Assembly (NCBI GenBank): GCA_023053545.1
Contig: JAKZAN010000004.1
Location: forward strand, 9,796,001-9,860,000
Length of the DNA stretch: 64,000 bases
Direction: 5' to 3'
From: Lepidurus packardi
Lineage: Eukaryota; Arthropoda; Branchiopoda; Notostraca; Triopsidae
This document shows positions 21,101 to 31,941 of the stretch, piece after piece. How positions within the stretch are numbered: position 1 is the stretch's first letter; every line of letters begins with the position of its first letter. The position numbers and the translations under genes are program-made. A model generated the notes under the pieces. It saw only the letters and a list, made by a program, of their open reading frames with translations, did no database searches and had not been told where the DNA came from.

Positions 21101-24100
21101 ATTCCTTTTGTTTGTATCTAGTTATTCCGGTATTCCACAGCTGCATATTACGCCATCGTCGAATTGGCTACACAGTGAATAACTACTTTATTATCCACAA
21201 ATCCTATTTCGATTTTTCATATAATGCTTTCGCTGGGGTTTCTAGTAAATTGGTCGCCTTGCAACCTACACAATATATTACCGAAAGCGCTGTGCAGTTG
21301 CGCTACGCAGCCTGGAATCCGCAAACCAACGGAATCGCCTACGTTTACAACAATGACATCTATTACCGGACCAACCCTGAAATAACTACTGACGACGTTC
21401 GTGTTACTACCAGCGGAGTAGAGGACACTTTCTTCAACGGAGTCCCTGATTGGGTCTACGAAGGTAATAAAAAATCAATTCGCTTTTACAGCAGATGTGG
21501 GAAACTAAAAATGTGTGATCCTTGCAGAGGAGGTGTTGGGTTCGGACCATGCCATCTGGTTTTCTAAGGACGGTCAACGCCTCGCATTTGCCTCCTTTGA
21601 CGACCGTCTAGTGGACGCTATCGAATTCCCCGTTTATGGTCCACTTGGCAGTGTCCATTTCCAGTACCCCGGCACAAAATCCATCCGTTATCCGAAGGTA
21701 TAGTTTTCTGTTTGTGTCGTCTTTTACTTTTACGGCGAATTGCCAACATTTCTTTAGCCTGGCCGCCACAACCCTGTGGTCAATATGTGGACAGTAAACC
21801 TGCCTACCAGCATCAATAACCACACCGTCAGTGGAAACCGTGTGAGATCGCCTCAGGGCTTAAGTGAAACGTCAGTTTTCTCTATTTCTACTCTAATCTT
21901 CAAGGATGGGCCTTTGCATGGTTCTCGCAAAAAAATTTCCTCACAGTTTCTTGACTTTTTTTGTTTCTTAACCTTCATTCTTTCTCTTCGTATCTAAAAG
22001 GCAAACTGCACCAACCCTCTTGTAAACATTTCGGTGGCTGACATCACAAACCCTAATCTTTCCACTCCAATAACAACGTTCGGTATTCCGGCAACTTTAG
22101 TTAACCAGTAAACATGAGTAGTGAACTGCGAGTAGGAAATAATATAGCGATTCGATTTCTATAGGGATCATTACTTCACTGCAGTGGCCTGGTCAAGTAA
22201 TGATGAAGTAATGGTCATTTGGACAAACCGACACCAGAATATTTCTTACCTCAGTTTCTGCAATGCTGTCACTGGAACTTGTGAAAAGGTTAATAGAAAA
22301 TGAAATAACATCATATCCGCAAAATGTAATTTTTTCAATTTTTTTTTTTTTAGGATAAAACGTTCGAGGAGCCCAACGGTTGGGTAGATATGTTCGTTCC
22401 TCCCAAATTCTCATCCGATGGCCAACGGTTATTGTTGCTTTTGCCGATTGAGCAAGGCGAAGCAGGAAATTTTAAGCATGTAGTACTACTGGACCGTTCC
22501 AATGACGAAGGTTCACTTTTGTCCTCAGGACAGTTTGAAGTGACCGAGATTCTGGGCTGGGATGACAAGCAAAATGTGGCGTAAGTCAAAAATTAAAATT
22601 AATTAAAAAGGTATTAATTAAGTTTATTTAAATTTAGCTATTTCGTGGGTACGGAGGAAGGGAAACCAGCCGTGAGGCAACTGTACCAAGTTTCGACGAA
22701 ACAGTTGAGCCCAGACGTGGCCCCGCCCCTAACCTGCATTACTTGCAATCAGACCAACGAATACGGTGAAAACTGTACCTATAATAGGTTCGAATTTAGT
22801 TCCAACTTGGGTTACTATGTCCATTATTGCGATGGACCCGGAGCTCCTCGTTCTGGCATTAAGAAATCTTTGGTAAAAAAAAATTACATTGAATGACGAT
22901 TTTTCATGTATTTTTATCACCATTTAGGATCATTCCGAGGTATTTTTGGTGTCAAACAATAGCGATTTACGTGCACGTTTAGCAACCAAATTGAAGCCTA
23001 GTATCTTAAACCTTCAAGTGCCCGTCAAGGGTGGCTATAATGCCCAAGTGCGATTATTACTGCCGCCTTCTTTTAACCGTAATAAAGCTTCCCAGTACCC
23101 ACTACTCGTCTATGTGTAAGTTTACAAGTATTAGTTTATTTGCGTTATTTATGCTCGGTTTCTTACTAGGTACGGTGGACCTCAGTCGCAGCAAGTATCG
23201 GATAGTTGGAAAATTGATTGGGGCACTCATTTGTCCTCCTCGAAGGGAGTAATTTATGCGCTGATTGACGGTCGAGGATCAGGTTACCAAGGCGATAAAA
23301 TGCTCCAAGAGATTTACCGTCGTATGGGTACCGTTGAAATTGAGGATCAAATTGCAGTTACCAAGTAATTTCTAATGTCCTTGTTCTAAAGCAGTCAACT
23401 AATTAAAACTAATATTTACATTTAATATTTTATTTTTTAAGGAATAAAATTTTATACATTTTATTTTTTAAGAAATAAAGATTAATTAACTCCTTTTCTA
23501 ACTGAATATGTAAACTTACCTGAAAAGTTCATGACTAATGGGGTTGATGTGTTTTCATAGGTATTTAGTAGATAATATGCCATTCGTGGATGGAAACCGT
23601 ACTGCCATCTGGGGGTGGAGCTATGGTGGTTTTGCGACAGCCATGACTTTAGCCCGCGACACGGAAAACGTTTTTAAGTGTGGCATGTCCGTTGCTCCAG
23701 TCACGTCCTGGGTTTATTATGGTAAGTTTGGGATTCATTCATTGAAAATTAGAATTGAAACAAACAGTCGCTTTTATTCTGCAGATTCCATTTATACGGA
23801 GCGCTATATGGGCTTGCCGATGGCCGATGATAACGAAATTGGATATAACAACAGCGATGTTACGCGACTCGTAGAGGGTATGCGCAACAAAGCCTATTAT
23901 CTGCTCCATGGCACTGCGGACGACAATGTACATTATCAGCAGTCGATGTTATTGGGACGCGCTTTGGAACAGGCTGACATCCTTTTTAGGCAACAGGTAT
24001 AGTTCCACCAATCCGAGTCCTAAAGCTTTCTTTAACGAATGTTTTCGTTTCTTTAGAGTTACACGGATGAAAATCACAGTATTTTGAACCTAAAGATGCA

Positions 24101-24170
24101 TCTCTACCATTCCTTAGAAGCGTTCTTGATGAGCGATTGTTTCAAACTGGAAGATATAGTTTGGGGTTAA
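18137..24170 (+). CDS. Dipeptidyl peptidase of the DPP4/DPP10 family, type II membrane serine peptidase
   Basis: Seventeen coding exons, 848 residues. Exon 1 (18137-18190) encodes MMEYDCASSQMLIGDDQQ and splices in frame over a 2.3-kb intron to 20515 (ELLTWGKRSSAFSRKRW), then one membrane segment (about VLVGGVAMGVAFLTAVIVGV). The beta-propeller follows (WISDTEFVYR, YAAWNPQTNGIAYVYNNDIYY, VPDWVYEEEVLGSDHAIWFS), then the alpha/beta-hydrolase (DGRGSGYQGDKMLQEIYRRMG). The catalytic triad is intact: Ser in GWSYGG, Asp in HGTADDNVH, His in DENHSI; expected activity is removal of N-terminal X-Pro or X-Ala dipeptides outside the cell. The N-terminal layout resembles DPP6/DPP10, which have lost catalysis, so assignment within the family is open. 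The exon 1 choice rests on a clean donor, phase and resemblance to relatives. Confidence 0.9.
18191..20514 (+). other. 2.3-kb first intron of the dipeptidyl peptidase gene
   Basis: Far longer than the other introns of this gene (about 50-200 nt). No coding exon, RNA gene or repeat with clear ends was recognised. First introns of this size often hold enhancers, but no element is demonstrated here. Confidence 0.6.
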
Positions 24171-24319
24171 AACTACTTATTCGTTTTGTATTTTTATGGA
24201 TAACAAAAAAACGCGGGCGTTGAGGGAAATTACTCGGGACAGTTTGAGATGCGAAACAGCGTGTTACTGTAAAAGTGCGGAGAATACACATTGTAGATTC
24301 ATTACGGAAAACGAGTGTT

Positions 24320-25503
24320 TTACAAATCGTTGAGGGCCTGTACGCCTGTAACGGCTTTGAAGTCTTCCTCCAAGGTAGGTACTCTGCTTTTGTACATTTG
24401 ACACTCGCTGCGGAGTTCTTCGATAGTTAGGCTCATTTCTTTCATTGATTTTGCGGTGTCAGAAAGGTTTCGTGCCATTTGGTAAAATCCTTCTCGTTGC
24501 TCCTCCAGTTCTTCACGGGCCATCGCTTCACCTACACTTGCCTTTACAAAATTGGCAAAAGTGGAGCTATTGTATTGACAAGGAAGTAAGAAAGACGAAT
24601 CTGTATATACCTTCTCTAATAACGATTCCAGGCGCTGAATTTGGGCCCTTAGCTGTCCAATTTCTTTGTCTTGAGCAAAACCGAGCTCAATGGCAGTGAA
24701 CTTGGCTTCCTTCTGGATAACTGACTTTTCTAACTCGGCTAATTTGGTGAGGGCGGTTTGAGTTCTTTGTCGCTCCAATTCCGCGGAATGCTTGTACTGC
24801 GACACGACCTTTTGCATACATTCAGCCAACTGATTTACGCGAGTATGCTCTTTGGTTAATTCAGCAAACTGACTGTTAAGAAGATGATAAATTAGGAAAT
24901 AAAAGGTAACTATGAATGTACTTTAGGTAGTCATCATGAACCGATTCATGACGGTGCAAAACTTCTAAGGTATTCTTAGTACGTAGGGCCATTTGCTCTA
25001 GTTTCTCGCTTTGTTCGCGATGCATAGTTTCCCAGCGTCGAAGTTCAACCTTTCGAATTTTGATTATCGCTACGAGAAACTTTCTCCTAACGGAATAAAT
25101 GACCATGTTTACTTGCATGGAGCGGATTTGTTCACGAAGGACTTTCAGTTCTTCGGTTTGTTGAGTGATAGTACTTTCACCTTGCTGTACGAGCTGCAAA
25201 CTGTGCTTTACCCGCTCCTCGGCTTTCGATTCCACTTCAGTGATCTTCGCCTGGAATTGCGAGTCTTTCTTACGGTGGACGGTTTGTTCTGCTTCAAGAA
25301 CGCGTTCTAATTCATGGTAACAAGTGACCATACGTTGCATCTCATTTTCTGTGTCTTTTATCTTTTTCTATTAAAATCGATTAACAAGAAGCTAAGTTGG
25401 AGTAAAGTTAAAACACCCAGATAAAAACTTCGAAGAAATTTACCCGTTTATAGCGGAGTTCTTCCAGTAAATCCAGCAATCTTCCTTCGATATCAGATGC
25501 CAT
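24320..25503 (-). CDS. Coiled-coil protein, unidentified (308 aa)
   Basis: Exons 25503-25444, 25367-25113, 25049-24922, 24872-24611 and 24541-24320 join in frame. The last intron is 69 nt, a multiple of three, and open, so it could also be read through. The protein starts MASDIEGRLLDLLEELRYKR and is almost wholly heptad-like, rich in E, K, Q and L (TITQQTEELKVLREQIRSMQ, QIQRLESLLEK, EELRSECQMYKSRVPTLEED). It has no signal peptide, membrane segment or catalytic motif. It converges on the dipeptidyl peptidase gene (150 bp) and diverges from COA3 (314 bp). It could be a centrosomal, ciliary or trafficking coiled-coil; no family is claimed. Confidence 0.8.
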
Positions 25504-25817
25504 TCTCTTTATTACCAAGTCAATGCACACACCTAGTTATAACATGGTACTATAAGACCATATTATAAGTACTATAATATGGTACTGTCCAGTATTATAA
25601 GAGCGTTAATTACTCATTAACAAGTAAGAAGTATTAGAATAGCCGCCTTAAGTTTCTAAGTTCGCCGCTTAATTGGTGTCGCAGCAATCGCAAGTTTACG
25701 TAAACAACGTGGGTGAATAATTTCCGTAAAAGTAAGTAAGGTCAGAACGTTTTCGTTTTTAGAAAATGATTTTAATCTATTTTTTGTATTTTTGATAAGA
25801 GTGTATATGGAATTAGT
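25504..25817. promoter_or_regulatory. Bidirectional promoter interval, coiled-coil gene / COA3-TFB1M
   Basis: A 314-bp head-to-head gap. It contains a repeated short motif (tataagtactataatatggtact and similar) at 25545-25600. No specific factor site is claimed. Confidence 0.4.
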
Positions 25818-26084
25818 ATGGCTAATGAGCAGATGCGCAAAGTTGACCTGGTGAAAGACGCCGTACATCTCCAACAGCCCCAGTTAGATTACATGAAACT
25901 GGTCGAAAAGCAGAATTTCGAAAGGGTTACCAAGTTGAAACGGATTCGCAGGAATAACTTGCTTACTGGAGCAGCATTAGCTGTGTCCGTCTTTGGGATT
26001 TACGCCTATTCCATTGTCGCTGTGAAGCAGGAGAAATTTCTCGACGAACTAGACACGCCGACCCCTTCTAAATCACCCCAATAA
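25818..26084 (+). CDS. COA3: Cytochrome c oxidase assembly factor 3 (COA3/CCDC56)
   Basis: Single-exon ORF of 88 residues. COA3 is an inner-mitochondrial-membrane protein that stabilises nascent COX1. The diagnostic block is RRNNLLTGAALAVSVFGIYA followed by YSIVAVKQEKFLDELD (human [23 protein letters not shown]...QERFLDELE). One membrane helix spans about residues 48-68. The next gene, TFB1M, begins 8 nt after the stop on the same strand, so one transcript probably carries both. Confidence 0.92.
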   Translation: MANEQMRKVDLVKDAVHLQQPQLDYMKLVEKQNFERVTKLKRIRRNNLLTGAALAVSVFGIYAYSIVAVKQEKFLDELDTPTPSKSPQ

Positions 26085-26092
26085 GTTAGAAA

Positions 26093-27313
26093 ATGCAGTC
26101 GAGTCTTAAATTAGCAGCAACCTTACCCTCCCTTCCTGCTCTCCCAGCCACGAAAGACCTATTAGCCCTCTACAGAATCCAAGCTACTAAATATCTCTCC
26201 CAAAATTTCCTTCTCGACCCTCGAATCACCAGCAAAATCGTCAAAGCGGCCGGCAAAATTCAAGGTGGCTATGTTTGTGAAGTAGGGCCTGGTCCAGGGT
26301 CCATCACAAGATCCATATTAGAAAAAGAGCCGCGTAAATTAGTAGTAGTTGAAAAAGATAAGCGCTTTCTTCCAATACTTCAAGTAAAAAAATTAAAAAA
26401 TCTCACTAACATAAACAAATGACTCATTATTTTTTTTTAAATTCAGATGTTAGCTGATGCTACAGATGGAAAACTGGACATCATTTTAGGCGATGTTTTA
26501 TCCCATAATTTACAAGGTTATTTTCCTGAGGAGGCTAGAAAAGAATGGGAAGATGAAACCCCGAATATTCACATAATCGGGAATTTGCCTTTCAACGTAG
26601 CCACGCCCTTAATTATCCGCTGGCTAAAAGCTATGTTAGAAAGGTATTTACTCATAATCACAACATTGCAACATATTAATCCAATATTTATATGGTCAAG
26701 GCAAAACGCTTGGGTCTACGGTCGCGTTCCTTTGACTTTAACTTTCCAAGAAGAAGTTGCTCAACGTATGGTAGCCCCCATCAACTCTAAAGACCGTTGT
26801 CGCCTCTCAGTCATGTGCCAATGGATTGCTCACGTTCAACATCGTTTTACCATCAATGGAGCCTCTTTTGTCCCCAAACCTGACGTCCATGTGGGCGTGG
26901 TCAAGTTTGTTCCTCGTCGTCAGCCCTTGATGGCGAGTTTGCCATTTACTATGGTGGAAAAGGTGGTCCGGAACACCTTCCATTACCGTCAAAAGTACTG
27001 TCGACGAGGCTTAGAGTAAGAAACTGCTTTTATTTTACGTTTGAAAATTAAGTTTGAAATTTCTTGAATTTTTTCATGAATTGGAAATAGGAATTTGTTC
27101 CCGACTTCAGTGCGCTCCAAGCGAATCAAGGATCTCTTGGCGCTAGCAGACGTAGATGGAACTTTGCGACCTTTCCAAGTGTCTGTGGAGGAATTTGCGC
27201 GGTTATGCCAAGGTTATCATCGATTGTGCAGAATTGATCCTAAGTTGCTTAATTACGATTTTCGTTCAGCTGGGGGAGTGGATGATGCGGTGTATACAAG
27301 TAGCGAGAGCTGA
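26093..27313 (+). CDS. TFB1M: Mitochondrial 12S rRNA dimethyladenosine transferase 1 (TFB1M)
   Basis: Four exons: 26093-26383, 26447-26643, 26701-27015 and 27091-27313, 341 residues. It is a KsgA-family methyltransferase that dimethylates two adjacent adenines in the mitochondrial small-subunit rRNA. Motifs: SQNFLLDPRITSKIVKAAG, SAM-binding EVGPGPGSITRSIL, catalytic NLPFN, YGRVPLTLTFQEEVAQRM, RLSVMCQW, FVPKPDVHVGVVKF, and C-terminal RRGLENLFPTSVRSKR and LRPFQVSVEEFARL. The stop codon overlaps an AATAAA (27313-27318), so the 3' UTR must be very short. It is convergent with CYLD. Confidence 0.96.
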
Positions 27314-27318
27314 ATAAA
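27313..27318 (+). promoter_or_regulatory. Poly(A) signal overlapping the TFB1M stop codon
   Basis: TGAATAAA: the last base of the TGA stop is the first base of AATAAA. Cleavage 10-30 nt later would give a 3' UTR of only a few tens of bases. Confidence 0.6.
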
Positions 27319-27485
27319 TTTGGATGATGTCTTAGTCTTAAATTGTCATGTATTTTCTTTCACTTGTAAGCTATAAAAAGCCTTGGTAGTTCATTGTTTG
27401 TTATGCAGCAGGGAGACTTTAAAGCTAAATAGAACTCCATATTTAATAGTACTTTCTTTCCTTTTAGGACATAAATCATCTTGTC

Positions 27486-27726
27486 TTATCTGTACATCAT
27501 CACATCCGGACTCTGGTAAAGGCACATATAAGCGTCCGAAAATACTCGCCGAACGTAATCTGGAAGCAGCGTTTGATCGTCGGCACGACTCGTACTAGCA
27601 CCACCAGATCCTGCCTTGTCCCCATGGCTAAACAGCAGCGTTTTGTCCCATTCCTCACTGAGCCATTTGGCTAGATCTGGACAAGGTGTCACCTCAGGTA
27701 TGTTATAACCATGTTGCTCTCCTAAC

Positions 27727-27768
<42 letters not shown>

Positions 27769-30635
27769 CTATAATAGCTTTTAATAAATAACAATAATTA
27801 AACATAAATAAAAAAAAATAAATAAAAAAAATTAAAAAAAAATTAACTAACAATAACAATAATTTTAATAAAAATAACAATATAAACAAAATAAGCTTTT
27901 TTAGAAAATCACCTTTACGGTCAGCCATGGAGTCAAAAAAGCACCAAGGTGCATCAGGTCCAGAGCCACACTTGGCAAAACAGACATAATGCGAGGTGGC
28001 TATGCAAACGACAGCAAAAAGCTCCATGTATACCCTAGGAATCGCACAATGCGCTTGCAAAGCAGTAAACTCGACGGGCACGGAAAGTAACTTGGGTGTA
28101 TGGTTGGTTCGCTTCCTGTGACTGTGAACCTGCAAGAATTAATGTTCATTTTGAGAGTTAAATAAGACAAGAAAAGTAATTATGATGAAATTATTATGAA
28201 TTATGGCTTTTTTACTGTGTTTAAGCAAGCTTGACAGAAAGAAATGCTTTCTAAACCATTTCCGCACTGTCCCCAGCACTGTGGACACTCCACTTCTGCC
28301 ACTTTTCCGCACACGATGCACTGGCGAGGCGCTGAAAAAATAATGACACATGAGTAAGGGGGGTAATGCTGTAAGAAAGACTTACAATCTTCAAGGACGT
28401 CTGTGATATCCAGAATTAGCGAAGGAAGCACGTGTTCGTACATTTTATAAGCTTTGCCAAATCGGGGCATTTGAATAATTAGACAAGGCGGGATCTGATT
28501 GAAAAAATAATTTGAGTAAAAAACAAATTTTGTATCACCCCCTCCCTTACCTCGCGAAGTTTAATGCTTGAAGCTAAAAAACTTTGCTCGAACAGTTGCT
28601 GGACACAAGGAACTAGTAAGGATTCATCTTTCTCGATAAAGAGTTGGTGATGAAAGCAATCTTGGCCTGAACTCAGCCTCAACAAAGGCTCCGCTTTAAG
28701 GGTCTGACTAAGCAAACAATGCAGAAATTCTTCGGGATCTAAAACCAAAAAAACCAAAATAACTACACATTGTATTCTGCTCTTCAAATGCGAACCTTTT
28801 TCTTCTGACGTCAGTCCTTGCACCGAACTCAGTTTCTGCAACAAGGTGCGGAGTTTCATCACTCGGTCTGCACGGACGTAAAGTTGATTCCGTAGCGGGT
28901 TCACTATCTCTTCCTTCAGCACTCGCTGCACTTCGCCATATTGCGGAATATCATCCGACAATTGCGGACGGAATAGCAAAGAATCGAAAACACTGAAAAG
29001 ACAAAATTCAGATTAAATTAAAATTCCAAAAGCCCTATTCCTACCTAGTAAAGGAAAACATTGAGAATAACGTGAATAATTGGGAATAAATTGGGAATAA
29101 TTGAGAATAATTGGGAATAACGATAAAAATATAAATATAAAAAAATATCTATAAAATACATATAAAAAACACTGAAAAGGTAAAATTAAGATTAAATTCA
29201 AGTTCGAAAAACCGGATTCCTACCTAGTAAATGAAAACATTGAGAATAACGTGGCATCCAAATAGCAAGAGTTGTGATGTCCTTGGATTCCGCGGTATTT
29301 CCCATAAATTCGACCATCGTCCGCATCCGAGCCAAGCTGGCCCAACGGTGGAACTCGTCCAGGAACAGAAACACACTCGACCGACCCAAAATCTGGTGAA
29401 GAAACGCCGACAACGTATTAAAAACTTTGAGCCCAAATAGTATTTTTCATTCTCTTTACCCATTTCTGATTTGTCGCTTAAATGAACACGTGGAGATTCC
29501 GCAGCAAGTAAAAATCGGCTATCTTTGGTGCATTGCTCTGTACCGACCATAACCCCTCGGCCAGGAGGACACACAAAGTACCGTTTGCCTTTATAATACC
29601 CGTCAGTAGCAGTCAAAACCTCATCTTCCTAATGAATGAATGCCGAAAATTAGAAATGACGTCATAACATGGGAATTTTAAGAAACTTACTAACTCTACC
29701 CCAGCGGTAAAAGCGGATTGACTGGGTAAACGTCCTAGCCACTTCACAACCCCATACTGTGGCACAGCGTTGTAAGCAACCTCGACTAGACTTCCAATCT
29801 CTAAGCCGTTCAAGCTAGGAGCAGGACTGGGTCGAGATGAATCGTCTTCCAACTCACCCACTAAAGGTAGAAAACAGGCAAAACACAAGCAAATTTTTTA
29901 GCAAAGACATGTTGTGAGGCTGCGCAAGAGTGTTTATGGTCTCTCCTTGCCGCTCCACGTTGGCCAAGCTATTTATAGCCCGAACTTTTGGCTATGATTC
30001 ACGCAACTCGCGGAAAAATGTAATTTGACGACCACTAGTAATGCAGGAAAGGCTTTACCTGAAACTTTTGGAAGGTGATCCACATTGTTCTTTTTTTTAG
30101 TGGGAGTCGAAGGCGGGGAGCCAAAGTCGATCAGATTGTTGAAAAACTCGCCCATTTTCTTCACTTTGGGAGACTTGGGCTCCCTGGCCAGCCAACCATT
30201 GTTTCGCATAGCGTTATTGGCAGATGAAGCTGGTAAGGTGTTTTGACTGAAGGATTTCGCAGGAGGGTCCTGCGAGAAGCGATTAGCAGGCAGTTTGGGG
30301 CTCGTGGATGTTCCCAAGGGATGTGCAGACGTGGCGAGCTTTTTAGACTGAATAGCGGAGTCGTTAGGATAGCTTGGTAGAGGTTTTGAAGTTGGAATGC
30401 TGTCTGTAACTACCTCATGAGGCATGGTAGAGAATTTCGGCGGTAAAGTAGGGGCCTCGTTTTCTGTTGGAATGGCGCGAGGGAAAGGAGACAAGTGATT
30501 AGGTTGGTTGTCTTCACAATGAACTATTAGAAACGACGAGTTTTCTTCGGGTGAGCAATATAACAAGGGGTGACGAGGAGGCCAGTCATGAGAAACGGTG
30601 GAATCGGTTTTGGGTCTGGCACCCTGTTGGAACAT
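27486..30635 (-). CDS. CYLD: CYLD-type K63/M1-ubiquitin deubiquitinase
   Basis: Ten exons: 30635-30059, 29860-29691, 29628-29460, 29392-29224, 28992-28796, 28738-28551, 28494-28386, 28331-28216, 28129-27913 and 27721-27486, 715 residues. A disordered N-terminus leads to one CAP-Gly domain ([12 protein letters not shown]...[28 protein letters not shown]), where human CYLD has three. The USP core follows: [13 protein letters not shown] (catalytic Cys), [30 protein letters not shown], a B-box-like insertion ([22 protein letters not shown]), [10 protein letters not shown] (catalytic His), [10 protein letters not shown] and the C-terminal [16 protein letters not shown]. The catalytic-Cys exon is in the least obvious frame; its other two frames are also open. 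CYLD trims K63 and linear chains in NF-kB and JNK signalling. A tandem duplication overlaps intron 4. Confidence 0.95.
27726..27764. repeat. (AAT)n microsatellite in CYLD intron 9
   Basis: About 12-13 AAT units directly next to the intron 9 acceptor (27722-27724), acting as its upstream (TTA)n tract. The rest of this intron is also AT-rich. Confidence 0.9.
28988..29253 (-). repeat. Tandem duplication in CYLD spanning intron 4 and both splice sites
   Basis: About 87 bp at 28988-29074 is repeated at 29166-29253, 178 bp apart, with about ten differences. Each copy contains the exon 5 acceptor (ttttcag|TGTTTT), the short intron body and the exon 4 donor with exon end (ATGTTTTC.TTTACTAG|gtagg). 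Between the copies are about four units of attgggaata. On the transcript the order is true donor, duplicate acceptor, duplicate donor, true acceptor. Confidence 0.88.
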
Positions 30636-31941
30636 GATTAGGCTGCGTTTTTGTTTCTGACCTGCTTTTGCTCATGCGAGAAGATTTTACGCTACGATAC
30701 GCCAAATGATCGTTCCCTGGTCAAAAGTTCGAGATCATACAAAGTTTTCTTTTTAAGCCTTGCTATACCTGTCACATTTTCTTGTATCTACTTGCTAATA
30801 GTAGTATGGGATCAATCAAAAAAGAGAATTTTGTGATGAGGAATATTTCCAAGGGACTTCTTCTTCTTCTTGTCGTTTATAGTCGATCCGCGCCATCTAT
30901 CGGGTGCATTGTCGACTGCCGCTTTCAAACTGGAGTTTTCTTCGGTTCCTTCTCTGATTCTTAGGTTTATTCATCCCTGGGTTCTTTGGGTTATCTTTGG
31001 ACTTTACAATGGTTGTTTGGAATGGACGTGCTTAGAGGTCTACTAGTCCCGACACCACTACTATTCCCCATTTTTGTTGGTGCTCTTGTATCCAAATTGC
31101 CAATAATACACCATGACTAGCCATATGTGTCAGCCTTTCCCCCCCCATTTCCAAGGGACAATTTCCTTTTTTTCTTTGTTATTATTGGAAGGTATCCCCA
31201 TCTAGTGAGCAATTACTGTTGAAATGAGAGAAGAATTCCAGCTCTTCATTCGCGGGGCATAGTTTACCTTTTGCGTACCTCGGAGGTCGCAATTTAGCCG
31301 CGTGGCCGAGACTGAAGGCTGCGTTTTAATTTTGTTTATTTATCGCTAATTACTATGCTAAACGTGACAATGAACTGTTTTATTTAGTGCAAAGGCGAAG
31401 GAAACGACAAATAGGTATCCTTGCGTTGCTTGTGCGGACGGTGTTCCTTGTAAAGCTTCTAAACGCGTCGCATCTTATCTGATCTTCAAACAAGAAACAA
31501 AGTGAAAGTAAGTTCGTTTTTTATAGATTTCGCCCATAGATTTTGTAGCTTTCAGTATAGTATTTGCTTTCATATCTGCGAATTATCTTCTAATTAAGTA
31601 AAGGTACCGCCAAATTATCAGGAGACTTTCTGTTTCTTAAAGCGTAGCTCCGCGGCGGCGCGGAAAGGCCCGCGGGCGAATGCAGAGCGAAAGCCAATCA
31701 GCAGCTTTCCTTTCTGTGTCTTGAAATTTTGGCGCTGAACCACCCTCGTAGTGGCGCCATATTGCTAAGAATCTTTGTCCTGCCGTAAAGTTGTGTCTGT
31801 CGAAGAAGCCCACACAATTGTTTTAAATTTTAATAGATAGCAAGTGTTTTTTGTGTCAGTTTTATCATTTTCACCAGAAGTTTGTTTTATCTTCGCGTAC
31901 CCATAAAGGGTCTTAATCGGACTAAAAATTGGAGGCTAACA
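30636..31941. promoter_or_regulatory. Divergent CYLD / TOP2 promoter region
   Basis: A 1.3-kb head-to-head gap. The TOP2-proximal part has a GC-rich patch (31640-31680), a CCAAT box (31694-31698), an E2F-type TTTGGCGC (31728-31735) and GGCGCCATATT (31752 on), similar to a YY1/initiator motif. CCAAT boxes are a known feature of vertebrate TOP2A promoters. The CYLD-proximal half shows no recognised element and may hold a 5' UTR exon. Confidence 0.5.

Noticed and set aside
29198-29616. Two long minus-strand open frames over the CYLD catalytic-Cys exon
   Set aside because: The exon is open in all three frames. Only the frame reading [13 protein letters not shown] fits CYLD and joins both neighbouring exons in phase.
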